DNA of 64,000 nucleotides from Erinaceus europaeus (GCF_950295315.1 NC_080181.1:39709375-39773374), one strand, 5' to 3'; shown: positions 33,740 through 44,660, numbered from the stretch's first letter. Numbers and translations are program-made. Notes: generated from the letters alone by a model not told the origin.

Positions 33740-33980
33740 TACTTTATTTATTTATTTATTGTAATGATTTTTAAAATTATCTTTATTTATTTATTTATTT
33801 ATTTATTTATTGGATAGAGACAAACAGAAATTGAGAGGGAAAGAAACTGAAAGACACCTGCAGCCCTACTTTACCACTTGTGAAGCTTTTCCCTTGCAGG
33901 TGGGGACTGGGGGCTTGAATCTGGGTCCTTACACATTGTAACATGTGCCCCCAGCCAGATATGTCACAACCTGGCTCACC
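33740..33980 (-). mobile_element. SINE-B, minus strand
   Basis: (TTTA)n tail side, TTGGATAGAGACAAACAGAA, CTTTACCACTTGTGAAGC, ATGTCACAACCTGGCTC. Confidence 0.9.
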
Positions 33981-34149
33981 AAGGAAAATACATCATAAAA
34001 TGGCCCTCCTGTTGCTAGGCATTGGTTTGCAAAGTAGTACTTCACTAGGGAGTTTTGGGTTTGAGTCACTTTTATCAAAACAGTATATATAACCTGAGAA
34101 ACTTATTGCAAATTGTGCTGGAATATATTTTTTGAAAGGTCAGCAAAAC

Positions 34150-34510
34150 AAATTACCTGGAGGAGGGGAAACTTCATGAATGTTGAAGCTATAGGTGCTA
34201 TAGGTCTCTCTCTTTCTCTGTCTCTATCTCCATCTCCCCTCTCAATTTCTCTCTTTTGTTTTTAATATTATCTTTATTTATTGGATAGAAACAGCCAGAA
34301 ATTGAACAGATAGGTAGAGATAGAGTGGGACAGAGAGATACCTGCAGCACTGCTTCACCACTTGCAAAGCTTTCCTCTTACAGGTGGGGACCGAGGACTT
34401 GAACCTGGGTCCTTGCACATTGTAACATGTACACTCACAGGTGCACCACCATTCAGCCCCCTAATTTCTCCTGGGTTCTATGCCAAAAATTAAAAAAATA
34501 AAAATAAATT
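34150..34510 (+). mobile_element. SINE-B/E, plus strand, split by a nested SINE
   Basis: 5' part 34150-34257 (GGGGAAACTTCATGAATG, CT body), 3' part 34464-34510 (AATTTCTCCTGGGTTCTATG, AATAAAAATAAA). AATTTCTC repeated at the break is the target duplication of the inner element. Confidence 0.75.
34258..34463 (-). mobile_element. SINE-B nested in another SINE, minus strand
   Basis: TATTATCTTTATTTATTGGA, GCTTTCCTCTTACAGGTGG, TGCACCACCATTCAGCCCCC. Confidence 0.88.
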
Positions 34511-34547
34511 TAAAAGATATTCAAAAATAAACAACAGAAACAAGTAA

Positions 34548-34725
34548 CTCACCTGGATAAAAGCCTGCACTGTCAGGTTCAAATCATGCCACCATTACAC
34601 TGGAAGACATTCTAATATTGGATCTTCCTCTCTCTGTCTCTGTCTGTATCTGAGAAAGTTACTCTAGAGTGGTGCAGACTCACTGATGACAAAATAAATA
34701 AATGAATAAATAAATAGAAGAAAGG
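34548..34725 (+). mobile_element. SINE-C-like, plus strand
   Basis: CAGGTTCAAATCATGCCACC, CTCTCTGTCTCTGTCTG, AAATAAATAAATGAATAAAT tail. Confidence 0.6.
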
Positions 34726-34877
34726 AAAGAAAATGTCTATTTAGAACTTCCCATTTGCCATCAAAATTGCTATACATTGTAATGTTGCCATGCTTTTATT
34801 TAAGGAAGTTGATTGCAATGTTAAAATGAAGTTAGAACCTCTTTTCAGTTGAATAATCTGATTGGATGCCATCTTTT

Positions 34878-35197
34878 TCTTTTTCTTTTTTTGCCTCCAG
34901 GGTTATTGCTGGGCTTGGTGCCTGCACTATGAATCCACTGCTCCTGGAGGCTATTTTTCCCATTTTTGTTGCCCTTGTTATTGTGCTTGTTGTAGTTGTT
35001 ATTGTTGTCATAGCTGTTGTTGGATAGGGCAGAAAGAAATCGAGAGAGGAGGGGAAGACAGAGGGGGGAGAGAAAGATAGACATTTATAGACCTGCTTCA
35101 CCACTTGTGTGGGGAGCTGGGGGCTTGAACTGGGATCCTTACGCTGGCCCTTGCACTTTGTGCCATAGACAATCTGCTGTGCTACCGCCTAGCCCCC
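34878..35197 (-). mobile_element. SINE-A/E, minus strand, exact 14-bp target duplication
   Basis: Antisense distal module, the TTGTTGTAG stretch and antisense head. GGATGCCATCTTTT stands at 34864-34877 and 35198-35211. Confidence 0.95.
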
Positions 35198-35487
35198 GGA
35201 TGCCATCTTTTTTCTAGAACACTTCTCTATTTAGTGATTCCAGTCAAACACCTTGCCCCACCCCCCAAAATTGTCATCTCAAAGGAAAGAAGTGCAGCCT
35301 ACAGCATTTTAATGCACATATGTTGTCATAGTTTCCGCATTATGTGTATAAATTGCTCTCCAAAAGAAACTATGCCCACAACCCACAAATCATACATTAA
35401 TTTTAGGAGTGTAGCACCTGCTTTGACTTTATCATCTTTAAAAAAGAGAAAGAGAGGGCTAGGGAAACAGGATGATGGTTCTGCAAA

Positions 35488-35776
35488 AAAAAACAAAGCA
35501 CAAGGACCGGCATAAGGATTCTAGTTCGAGCCCCTGGCTCCCTGCATGCAGAGGGGTTTCTACACAAGTGGTGAAGCAGGTCTGCAGGTGTCTGCTTTCT
35601 CTTCCCCTTTCTGTCTTCCCCATCTCTCTTGATTTCTCTCAGTCCTATCCAACAACAGTGATAAACAATGAGGGCAACAAAAGAGAAAAAGTAGCCTCCA
35701 GGAGCAGTGGATTCATAGCGCAGGCACTGAACCCCAGCAATAACCCTGGAGGCAAACAAACAAACAAGAAAATTAA
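35488..35776 (+). mobile_element. SINE-E, plus strand, 5' end chimeric
   Basis: Begins inside the head (AAAGCACAAGGACCGGCATA). The 25 bp before it (GGGAAACAGGATGATGGTTC) resemble a SINE-C head. Ends CAATAACCCTGGAGGCAAAC and (AAAC)n. Confidence 0.82.
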
Positions 35777-35990
35777 GGGGCCCAGGTGGTGGCATGCCTG
35801 GTTGCGCGCACATGTTACAATGTCCAAGGACCCAGGACCCAGGTTTGAGTTCCCAGTCCCCATCTACATGGGGAAAGCTTTGTGAGTGGTGAAGCATGGC
35901 AGCAGGTGTGTGTCTGTCTCTCTCCCTCTTCACTTTCCCTCTTGATTTCTGGTTGTCTCCATTCAATAAATAAACATTTTAAAAAAACAA
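35777..35990 (+). mobile_element. SINE-B, plus strand
   Basis: GGGGCCCAGGTGGTGGCATG, internal doubling GGACCCAGGACCCAGG, TTCAATAAATAAACA tail. Confidence 0.9.
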
Positions 35991-36919
35991 AGAAAGAGAA
36001 AATTATCTATCTTTACTTTAAAATCAGACCTGGAATGTTCTTGATCTTTCCCAAGCATGTTTTATTGTTCTTCCGAGTGCCCTACTGATGAAAACCCTTC
36101 CACTCATTCTCTTCAGACTTCTCAGTTTTGCTTTGTGACATTATTTCACACTGTAGTTGAAAACACAGAAGCTTCCACTGGTTCACTCTCTGTATACTTC
36201 TACAAATAGACAGCGAGCTCCTATTTTAAGAACTTACTTCTGCTTGGCAAACCTTTCCTCACAGATTTGGCTCTTGAATCTCTAAGCCCTCTCTTTCAAA
36301 CATTGTTCTCCTCCTTTATGATGTCAGTCTTCAGATCTTTCTTCTGCTCTTCATAAATGACCAGGGCAAGGATGCTCCCTGTTCTAGGTTGTTTTTACAT
36401 GGTCTTTACTACATGTAGCAAATGCTTTGATTCTAAGTAGTTACATTTTTAACATCAGGGCATCATTTTTAACCATCACCTCTACAGAACAGTCTTTGAT
36501 CATCTCTGCCCTTTCCACTACATCTTAATTCTATTTTCTATCATAGTGCTAATCAGAATCTGACTTGATCTTGACATTTTTTATTTCATTTCTTATTTAT
36601 TGGTGATATGTTCCTACTGTGAATGAGTGTGACCCATTATGAGACTCATAAACTCTTTGAGAAAACAACAGCTACTACCTTGACAAGTGTTTCATCGCCC
36701 AAATCTAGAGTGATGTTTAGTGGAAAAAAAAAAAACTGTGAGGGTAAATTTAAGATATAATTCTTCTTTCTGTAGTGTTTGTGTAGTGATTTGCTCTTAG
36801 TTTTCAATGTAGTGTTTAATGAGTATAATTCCAAAATCTCAACCAACACAGCAGATTCTAGCTTGCTTAATAAAGCAAATGATTCTAAAGTTTATGTGAG
36901 AGGAAAAAAAAGACACTGG
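35991..36919. other. unique intron sequence
   Basis: Nothing recognised. A-run at 36722-36735 and G-run at 36920-36937 bound its right part. Confidence 0.5.
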
Positions 36920-37092
36920 GCGGGGGGGGGGGGGGGGAGGGGAGTGGCTTCACAAGTGGTGAAGCAGGTTTGCAGGTGTGTTTATCTTTTCCCGTCTGTC
37001 TTCCCCTCCTCTGTCAATTTCTCTCTGCCCTGATAAAATGAAAAAAAATGGCATCAGGAACAGTGGATTCATGGTGCAGGCATTAGCCCAAG
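36920..37092 (+). mobile_element. SINE-E lacking its head, plus strand
   Basis: G-run, then GGCTTCACAAGTGGTGAAGC, body, AATGGCATCAGGAACAGTGG. Confidence 0.82.
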
Positions 37093-37095
37093 AAG

Positions 37096-37230
37096 TGTTA
37101 ACAGTAGATCATGTTGTACTCTCAAATATAAGGTCTTGAGTTTGATCCCCTGCGTCTCATATGCCAAAATGATACTTTGGTGTTTCTTCTCTTTCTCTCT
37201 CTCTCTCATAAATAGATGTTTTTTAATTAG
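37096..37230 (+). mobile_element. SINE-D, plus strand
   Basis: AGATCATGTTGTACTCTCAA, GGTCTTGAGTTTGATCCCC, CT body. Confidence 0.8.
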
Positions 37231-37499
37231 CTGAACCTAAGTGAAATATTATAGACTGTTGATTATACTTGATAAGAATAGTCATTTCAAACATGTTCAT
37301 AAAAACCTCAGAACAAATGGATCACTAAAGCTTTTCCCTCAGAAAAAGTCATCAAGTCCTAGTGAAAAAGAAAAAATATCATTTCCGAAATTTTAATAGA
37401 CAAATACCAAATTTTCAAAGCAAACAAAATTATAAGACATACCAAGAGGCAAGAAAATATTACCCATGCAGACTGCTAGGAGAAAATGACAGAAACATG

Positions 37500-37765
37500 C
37501 TTTTTTTTTTTTTTTTACCGTCAAGCATACATGGAGTAATGATAGGGCCTTATGTATATATTCCACCATTGGGCTATCCCGGGCTAGTTTTTCTATTGTA
37601 TATTTTATGAGAGAGAGCAAAACAAAAGGAGGAAGGACAGGAAAGCTCTGCTGTAAAATCCATGTAATTCCACTTGTGTTTTGGTATTCTCATGTGATTC
37701 CAAGCATTGACTTCAGGGCCTCATGTATAGCAGGCATGCACTCTATTTACAGAGTCAGTTCTCTG
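37500..37765 (-). mobile_element. probable old SINE pair, minus strand
   Basis: T-run at the left and the order (CT/GA body, TTGACTTCAGGGCCTCATG) suggest decayed minus-strand SINEs. Family assignment uncertain. Confidence 0.35.
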
Positions 37766-38195
37766 AATTAATCATATTGAATTCTCTCTGAATTAATATT
37801 CAAAGAGCTAAGAGAAAATATAGACAAAGGACATTAAGGAGTTGCCATTTGAATGAAATGAACAAAATGAAAACACATAAATCACAAATGTGGACCAAGT
37901 AGAAATTCTGAAAATTAAATATATATATATATATAGTGGCTGAAGTGAGGAATTCACAAGTCCCAGCAAATTTAAAGAGGTGGAAGAAGAAATTTGCCTC
38001 TTTTAAAACAGGAAAAAGAAAAAGATGTAGTCTGGGGAAAAGAGAGAAAACTTAAAGAGACTGAGGAAAAGTCAGTGCAGTGTAAGGAACTGGTAAGGAA
38101 CAATAAAATATGCTAAAACATGCATTAGAGGAAGATACAGAGGCTGAGAGTGAAGGGTAGAGAAATTATTTGGAAATTAGTTTCTGCAAAGATCC
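37766..38195. other. unique intron sequence
   Basis: A TA run at 37919-37936; nothing else. Confidence 0.5.
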
Positions 38196-38210
38196 CAGAA
38201 CTGATATTTT

Positions 38211-38508
38211 ATTTTATTTTATTTTATTTATTTTTTAATATTTATTTATTTTCCTTTTTTGTTTTTCATAGTTGTTTTAGTTGTTGTTGTTGATGTCGTC
38301 ATTGTTAGATAGGACAAAGAGGAATGGAGAGACCAGGGGAAGACAGAGAGGGAGAGAGAAAGATAGACACCTGCAGACCTGCTTCACCACCTGTGAAGTG
38401 ACTCCCCTAGAGGGAGGGAGCCGCCGGGTGCTTGAACTGGGATCCTTACACTGGTCCTTGCGCTTTGTGCCACGTTCGCTTAACCTGCTATGCAACCACC
38501 CGACTCCT
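38211..38508 (-). mobile_element. SINE-A, minus strand, 15-bp target duplication
   Basis: (ATTTT)n tail side, full body, head ending CAACCACCCGACTCCT. CAGAACTGATATTTT stands at 38196-38210 and 38509-38523. Confidence 0.96.
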
Positions 38509-38571
38509 CAGAACTGATATTTTCAATAGCGTCAATTTGCAACCCAAGAAACACCATAGAAAACCAAGCAG

Positions 38572-38716
38572 TGGTCCAGGAGGTGGCGCAGTGGATAAAG
38601 CATCAGACTCTGAAGCATGAAGTCCCTGGCAGCACATGTACCAGAGTGATGTCTGGCTCTTTTTCTTTCCTCCTATGTTCACTGATAAATAAAATCTTTA
38701 AAAATAAAATAAAATA
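38572..38716 (+). mobile_element. SINE-D, plus strand, 11-bp target duplication
   Basis: GTGGTCCAGGAGGTGGCGCA head to AATAAAATCTTTAAAAATAA tail. AAACCAAGCAG stands at 38561-38571 and 38717-38727. This is the cleanest SINE-D in the window. Confidence 0.96.
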
Positions 38717-38785
38717 AAACCAAGCAGATCCATAATGAAGCTTACAATAAAACTAGAAAAACCTAGATGCACAGAGAATCATGAA

Positions 38786-39070
38786 GCTGGGCGTCAGGTG
38801 GTGGTACACCTGATTAAGATATGCACAACACCCATGCAAAGATCCAGGTTCAAGCCCCCACCTTTGGCTCTCTACATGCAGGGGGCTCACTTCACAAGCA
38901 GTGAAGCAAGTCTTAAGGTGTCTCTCTGTCTCCCTATCTCCCCTCCCCCCTCTCAGTTTCTCTCTGGCTTATTATAAAAAAGGCCACAGGAGCAGTGGAT
39001 TTGTAGTGCAGGTACTGATCCCCAGCGATAACCCTGGAGGCATAATAAATAAATAAATAAATAAATAAAC
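38786..39070 (+). mobile_element. SINE-E, plus strand
   Basis: GCTGGGCGTCAGGTGGTGGT head, GGAGCAGTGGATTTGTAGTG module, CGATAACCCTGGAGGC, (AATA)n tail. Confidence 0.93.
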
Positions 39071-39079
39071 AAAATAACT

Positions 39080-39275
39080 GGCAAGAGCTTGGATATAGCG
39101 TGGATAGCTTGTCTATTTGTCATATGTCCAACTTTGATTTGAGCCTCACCCCCAAGCACTAAAGGAAGCTTTGGTGCTGTGATATCTTTTCCTTTCTCCC
39201 TCTGACTCTGTTTCATTGTCTATCTGAAAATTGTTGGCTTAGCATGGTGAAGCCCCAGCAACAATTACAGAAAAA
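39080..39275 (+). mobile_element. SINE-C-like, plus strand
   Basis: TTTGATTTGAGCCTCACCCC, GCTTTGGTGCTGTGATATC, CCAGCAACAATTACAG. Confidence 0.55.
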
Positions 39276-39329
39276 GCGACTCAACTTGTCACATGTCAAG
39301 TAAATAAATAAATGAATTCATAAACAAAA

Positions 39330-39590
39330 CTTTGGGCCTGTAAGTGGTGCACCTGGCAGAAAGCACACATTTTACCATGTGCAGAGATCCCTGCCTGCAG
39401 AAGGGAGGCTTCAGAAGTGGTGAAGCAGTACTGCAGGTGTCTTTCTCCTTCTCTTCCTCCCATCTCAGTTTCTTTCTGTCCTATCAAAGAAAAAAAAAAA
39501 AAGGAAGAAAATTGCTTTCAGAGCTATGGATTTCTTAGGGACTAAGCCCCCACAATAACCCTGGAGTGAAGGGGAATAGAAAGCCTGGGG
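39330..39590 (+). mobile_element. SINE-E, plus strand, old
   Basis: GCCTGTAAGTGGTGCACCTG, GAGGCTTCAGAAGTGGTGAA, A-run, CCACAATAACCCTGGAGTG. Confidence 0.82.
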
Positions 39591-39640
39591 GAAAAAAGTC
39601 AAATTTTCATTAAAAATTGTAGAACCCAGAGGACATATTT

Positions 39641-39766
39641 TTTCTTTTCTTTTTTAATTTCTTTATTGGGGAATTAATGTTTTACATTCAACAGTAAATA
39701 CAATAGTTTGTACATGCATAACATTTCTCAGTTTTCCATATAATAATACAACCCCCACTAGTTCCC
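39641..39766 (-). mobile_element. L1 3' tip (126 bp), minus strand, 16-bp target duplication
   Basis: TTTATTGGGGAATTAATGTT, ACAGTAAATACAATAGTTTG, CCCACTAGTTCCC. CCCAGAGGACATATTT (39625-39640) and CCCAGAGAACATATTT (39767-39782) are its target duplication, differing at one base. Confidence 0.93.
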
Positions 39767-39782
39767 CCCAGAGAACATATTT

Positions 39783-40154
39783 AAAGTACCTAAGAAAAAC
39801 TAGGAACTGTGATTTCTGTATCTGGCAAAACTAGTCTCCAAAATGAGGGTAGACTTAAGACATCCTGAGATAAAGGGAAAAAATAAAATAAAAGACGAGT
39901 GTTTATTCTCACTAGATCTACACCACACCACAGGAAATAGTAATGTAGTATTTCCGGTTGAAATGAAAAGGTGCTAGACAGTCAATGGAAGGTGTATAAA
40001 GACTAAAAAGATGTTTAATAAAAGTAAGTAAAAGCCAGTATAGTTGTAGTGTTTCCTTAGAAATACACCTTTTAAATCATAACTTAAGAAACTAAAAGTA
40101 TAAAATAATCATAAGGTAATCTTGTTGATCCAAAAGTGTGAAAAATGTAATTTG
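39783..40154. other. unique intron sequence
   Basis: Nothing recognised. Confidence 0.45.
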
Positions 40155-40330
40155 TTAGAGGCTAGAGAGGTACATGCTTTGCCAGACCTTCAACAGAGGT
40201 TTGAGCCCTGGCACCATATGAAACACGTCATAATGATAGAGGAAGCTCTGTTGCTGTGGTGTCTCTCTGCTGTTCTACTTGAGTGAAAAAGTATTCCTGG
40301 AGCAGTTATATCACATATGCAGAAGGTACT
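40155..40330 (+). mobile_element. SINE-C-like, plus strand
   Basis: GAGGCTAGAGAGGTACATGC, AGGTTTGAGCCCTGGCACC, TGTGGTGTCTCTCTGC. Confidence 0.65.
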
Positions 40331-40349
40331 AACCACACAAACACATACA

Positions 40350-40922
40350 CACACTTTCTTTATGAAATTGTTAATGGGCTGTGCAGGGCTGCAGAGAAAT
40401 TGTGATTAAAATAAAGCTGACGCCAGTTAAAATTAGATTATTATACTTTAGGGTACTATATGCAAAATTAAACACTGGAAATAGAAGGAAACTTCCTTAT
40501 ATAGTAAAAGTTCTATATGGAAAACTCCCAAGCTACAGTCAGTATTTATTAAAGACTGAAGTCTTTTTTCCCCTTGAAGATCAACAACAGTTGAACAATG
40601 ACTAGTTTTGCCACATCTGTTCTAACTGGAACGAAGGGGTAAAGGGTGAGCAGATGACATGATCTTATATAGAAAGCACATATAGCTCATTCAAAGAAAA
40701 AAAAAACCCAACTGTTAAATCTAAAACACAAATTTAGCAAAATTGTAGAGTACAGAATCAGTTGTACTTTATATATTCACAATGAGTAATTCCCAAGGGA
40801 AATTTTATTTTAAATGTAGTTATATTCACAGTAGTATCTAAGCAGTTGAAACACTTAGGAATACATTTAATGATGGAGGTAATTATTTACACATTAGAAT
40901 ACCTAATGTGATGACAAAAGAA
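40350..40922 (+). mobile_element. ancient L1 ORF2 (reverse transcriptase region), plus strand
   Basis: Many stops, but GCAGATGACATGATCTTATA reads ADDMILY, the catalytic YADD-type motif of L1 reverse transcriptase. The following KYLGI-like segment (AAACACTTAGGAATACATTT) also fits ORF2. The element resumes at 43385 after a 2.4-kb insertion. Confidence 0.82.
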
Positions 40923-41506
40923 CTATTAAAAATTATTGGTAATTTAATATTGATTTACAAAATTATAACAGGGGTATAATTCCACACCTCTCTCACCACC
41001 AGAGTTCTGTGTCTCCATTCCGTCCATTGGAAACTGCAGTAGTTCTCCTAGTCACAGATATGGGTTGACTATTATTTCTATAACTATATGTCTATATTCA
41101 TGCGTTTTGCTAATTTTTCCTAGGGTCTGCCTTTTCTTCCTAAGTCACACCTACAGCTTTTACTGTTTCAGAGTGTCCTTCCTTTTTTGCCTCTTCTATC
41201 TCTGGATCCTGAGCCCTCTAGTTATCTTCCCCTAACATTTCTGTGCCTCTGAGAATATAGACCAAAATTCTTTTGGGGATGCAGAAGGTGGGAGTTCTGG
41301 CTTCTATAATTGCTTCTCTGCTGGACATGGGTGTTGCAGATTGATCCATACCCACAGCCTATTTATATGTTTCCCTAGTGGGGTAGGGCTCTGGGGAGAT
41401 GGGGCTTCTGGACACATTAGTGAGATCGTCTGCCCAGGAATGTCAAGTTGGCATCATGGTAGCATCTGCAACTTGGTGACTGAAAAACATTAAGATATAA
41501 AGCAAA
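40923..41506 (-). mobile_element. S-family copy, 3' segment, minus sense
   Basis: TTTAATATTGATTTACAAAA and AGGGGTATAATTCCACACC match the older S tip at 16205-16260. Then GCAGAAGGTGGGAGTTCTGG, CATCATGGTAGCATCTGCAA and TTAAGATATAAAGCAAA. The left end lies within the ancient L1. Confidence 0.82.
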
Positions 41507-42014
41507 AATAAAATAGACCTACCAGCTGTTTCCAAAACTGAGACCCCAGCTCTTCATCTGCATTATTCTAGCCTTTAGGTTCATGATTAATCAATAATTT
41601 GTATGGCTTTGTATGTTAACTCTTTTTCAGCCACCAGGTTCCAGATGCTACCATGATACCAACCAGACTTCCCTGGACAGATGACCCCACCAATGTGTCC
41701 TAGAGATCCACTTCCCCAGAACCCCGCCCCACTAAAAGAGAGAGACAGACTGGGAGTATGGATCGACCTGTCAATGCCCATGTTGAGCGGGGAAGCAACT
41801 ACAGAAACCAAGCCTTCCACCTTCTGCATCCCACAATGACCTTGGGTCCATACTCCCACGAGGTTAAAGAATAGGAACATATGCTATCAGGAGAGGGGAT
41901 GCATACGGAATTCCGGTGGTGAGAATTGTACCCCTCTTATCCTATGGTCTTGTCAGTGTTTCCATTTTACAAACAAATAGATTTTTAAAAATGATATGAA
42001 GCGAAGAAAAAGAA
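41507..42014 (+). mobile_element. nested S-family copy, plus sense, 15-bp target duplication
   Basis: CAGCCACCAGGTTCCAGATG, AGACTGGGAGTATGGATCGA, CCTCTTATCCTATGGTCTTG and an A-rich end (41970-42014). AAGATATAAAGCAAA stands at 41492-41506 and 42015-42029, so this younger copy landed inside the older S copy in the opposite orientation. Confidence 0.9.
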
Positions 42015-42422
42015 AAGATATAAAGCAAAGGCTGGCCCTGAAATGAGTGCTGCCTATAATGTTCCTAGCCTTGACCATGGACTGTGAGCTCAGATTGACA
42101 GGGATGCAGAGGTTACACAGGCTCCTGTGCTAAATATGAACAGACATGTGCCCTAGGTCAGATCTGTGGGGTTTTTAATGGTATTTACATACTTTTCCCA
42201 TGTTTTGGAGCTTCTCTCTCCTCCAATCCAGCTTTCCAGTCCTATCCTCAACTCTGACACCATCTTCTCAGACAGTAATCCTGCCCCACCTGCATGATAG
42301 CTGTTGGGCTCAGGTAAAAATTAGTAAAGTCATAGGCCCCTTGGAATATACCGAAAATCGACTTCCTAGCTTATTCCAACATGAAGACCCCAAATCTCAT
42401 CTGCTATGCTCTTAGCTTTAGG
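42015..42422 (+). mobile_element. S-family segment, plus sense (inverted part of older copy)
   Basis: CCATGGACTGTGAGCTCAGA, GAGGTTACACAGGCTCCTGT, TAGTAAAGTCATAGGCCCCT, CTCATCTGCTATGCTCTTAG. It ends at CTTTAGGT, close to where the 3' segment 40923-41506 begins in family order, as expected for a 5'-inverted (twin-primed) insertion. Confidence 0.75.
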
Positions 42423-43370
42423 TGCCTCCTTATTATACAGTTAACTGTTTGTCACATCAGTCTGACCCAGGGCATGTATTTAGGAGCCTTTCTGACTTAG
42501 CTCACTTAACATAATTCCTTCTAGCTCTGTCCAAGATAGGTCAGAGAAGGTGGGTTCATTGTTTGATAGCTGCATAGTATTCCATTGTGTATATATACCA
42601 CAGCTTTCTCAGCCACTCATCTGTTGTTGGGCACCTGGGTTGCTTCCAGGTTTTAGCTGTTATGAATTGTGCTGCTATGAACATAGGAGTACACACCTCT
42701 TTTTGGTTGGGTGTTATGGAGTCCTTGGGGTACCCCAGGAGAGGAATTACTGGATCATATGGAAGGTCCATGTCTAGCCTTCTGAGAGTTTTCCAGACTG
42801 CTCTCCACAGAGGCTGGACCAATTTACATTCCCACCAGCAATGTAAAAGGGTTCCTCTGTCCCCACAACCTCTCCAGCATTTGTTGCTGCTGTCCTTTTT
42901 GATGTATGCAATTCTTACAGGAGTGAGGTGGTATCTCAGTGTTGTCTTAATTTGCACTTCTCTGACAATCAGTGACCTAGAGCAGTTTTTCATATGTTTG
43001 TTAGCCTTTTGGATCTCCTCTGAGGTGAATGTTTTGTTCATATCCTCTGCCCATTTTTGGATGGGGTCATTTGCTTTTTTGGTGCTAAGTTTGCTGAGCT
43101 CTTTATATATTTTGGTGATTAGTTTCTTGTCTGATGTATGGCATGTGAAGATCTTGTATAACCTCTGAGTACCTGTCAGTTTGAGTTCATAGTCCATTGT
43201 CACAGCTGGGGGACATTCTAGGCTGCACTCAATTCAGGACCAGTCTTTCTCCAGTGACATAGTAGCATGACCTAGCCACCTCCTGAAGAGTGAGGCAGTC
43301 CCTACCATTGCTGCTTTATAGCAAGTGCAAGCAATATCCTGAAGAGGCCCTTAAAAGGGCTTATGATGAC
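42423..43370 (-). mobile_element. L1 with S-type flanks, minus strand
   Basis: Read on the minus strand: S sequence (43370-43160, ending GAGGTTATACAAG), then L1 ORF2 C-terminus (open frame 42556-43203), then the L1 tail GTGAGCTAAGTCAGAAAGG, then S sequence again from GGCTCCTAAATACATG. In other S copies GAGGTTACACA and GGCTCCTG are adjoining. No poly(A) separates ORF2 from the second S part. Confidence 0.72.
42556..43203 (-). pseudogene. LINE-1 ORF2 C-terminal fragment (215 open codons)
   Basis: The frame encodes the end of the L1 reverse transcriptase/endonuclease protein. [20 protein letters not shown] leads to [17 protein letters not shown], the cysteine-rich motif [18 protein letters not shown] (C-x3-C-x7-H-x4-C), [36 protein letters not shown] and [13 protein letters not shown]. 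The stop comes about 40 residues before the usual ORF2 end. Endonuclease and polymerase domains are absent, so it cannot act alone. The intact frame implies it is much younger than the ancient L1 around it. The first 16 residues or so come from S-type sequence. Confidence 0.93.
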
Positions 43371-44010
43371 AGAAAGAACAAATACTTGACAATGAAAAAC
43401 ATCTGTGTTTGTGAATGGAAGACTTAATACTGTTAAAACACTATCAACGTGATTTACAGATTTAGAAATTTATAAATTCCAGTGCTTTTTTTTTAGTAGA
43501 AAATCCCAATTTAAAATTTCTATGGAATCTCAAGGGACCTCAAATATCCAAAACAATATGAAAATTATAAACCAAGTTAAATGCTCACATTTCTTTTTTT
43601 TTTTACTCAAAGTTATGGTAATCAAAACAGTATAGTACTGGAATAAAAATAGATTCATTGGTTAATATATTCTATAATAAAGAGTCTAGAAATAAGTCCT
43701 TACACATATAGTCAAATGATTTTCAGCAATAGTACTGACTATTCAATACATAAAAGATAGTTTTGTTCAGTAAACAATGCTGGCAAAACTGGAAATCATG
43801 GTGTAATAGAATAAAATGGTTTGTTGTCCTTATACAAAAAATGTACTCAAAATGGATGAGAGATGTAAATGTAAGAGTTAATTATAATACTCTTAGATGC
43901 AGGAAAGCATAGAAAATAAATCTTCATGTCACTCTTCATATTATTTTTTGATGTGTCACAAAAACTTTGGTCTAGTGAAGAAAAGATAAAAGGTTAAAAA
44001 TAAATATAGG

Positions 44011-44128
44011 TGGGGCCATGTGGTGGCGTACCTGGTTGAGCGCACATGTTATAATGTGCAAGGACCCAGGTTTGAGTCTCTCATCCTGCAGGGGGAAAGC
44101 TTCACAAGTGGTGTAGAAGTGGAAAAAA
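44011..44128 (+). mobile_element. SINE-B, truncated, plus strand
   Basis: GTGGGGCCATGTGGTGGCGT head, AGCTTCACAAGTGGTG, then A-rich end without the CT body. Confidence 0.85.
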
Positions 44129-44174
44129 AATAAGTATAGTACATCAGAATTAAAGACTGTACATCAAAGACAAT

Positions 44175-44392
44175 CAATAATTGGGGAAATATCTCAAACG
44201 GTAGAGCATCAGACTTTCATGCTAAGATTCCCAATACAATTCCTGAAGTGCATGTACCAGAGTGATGACTTTCTGTGTCTTTATCTCTCTCCTCCTCTAT
44301 TTCTCTCTTTCTTTCTCCCTCTTCCTCTCTGTTTTCCTTTCTCTGCTTCATGGAAATGTTCTCTGTAAAATATAACATTTTAAAAAATATAA
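44175..44392 (+). mobile_element. SINE-D-like, plus strand
   Basis: CGGTAGAGCATCAGACTTTC, ATGTACCAGAGTGATGACTT, long CT body. Confidence 0.75.
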
Positions 44393-44518
44393 AAATAACT
44401 AAAAAAGAACACAATTAATGGAGTGTAAAGGCAACTCACAGAGTGGGAGAAAATATTTACAACTCTCAAATCTGATAAAAACAAGCAAACAAATAAACAA
44501 ATAAAAAACTAAAGTGTA

Positions 44519-44660
44519 GTGGCCAAGGAGGTGGCGCATTAAGTAGGGTATTAAACTCTCAAGCATGGAGTCTTGCATTGTGCATGTCATAGTGATGCTC
44601 TGGTTCTCTCTCCCCCCTTTCTTGTGTAAATAAATACAGACATCTGTAAGAAAAAATAGA
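44519..44660 (+). mobile_element. SINE-D, plus strand
   Basis: GTGGCCAAGGAGGTGGCGCA, ATTAAACTCTCAAGCATGGA, TAAATAAATACAGA. Confidence 0.9.

Noticed and set aside
34845..35104. Asn-rich frames ending in NNN repeats
   Set aside because: They come from the AACAAYAAC tail region of SINE-A, as at 7646-7879, 38277-38495, 58093-58329 and 61927-62184.
35403..35966. 187-codon minus-strand frame
   Set aside because: Antisense of two adjoining SINEs. Cys-rich phrases such as LLHHLCRNP recur in many SINE antisense frames.
42587..43168. 193-codon + strand frame
   Set aside because: Antisense shadow of the minus-strand L1 ORF2 fragment.
40909..43379. GATGACAAAAGAAC / GATGACAGAAAGAAC as a target duplication of the whole 2.4-kb nest
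   Set aside because: The right copy overlaps sequence (TTATGATGAC) that belongs to the S family itself, so the match may be coincidental.
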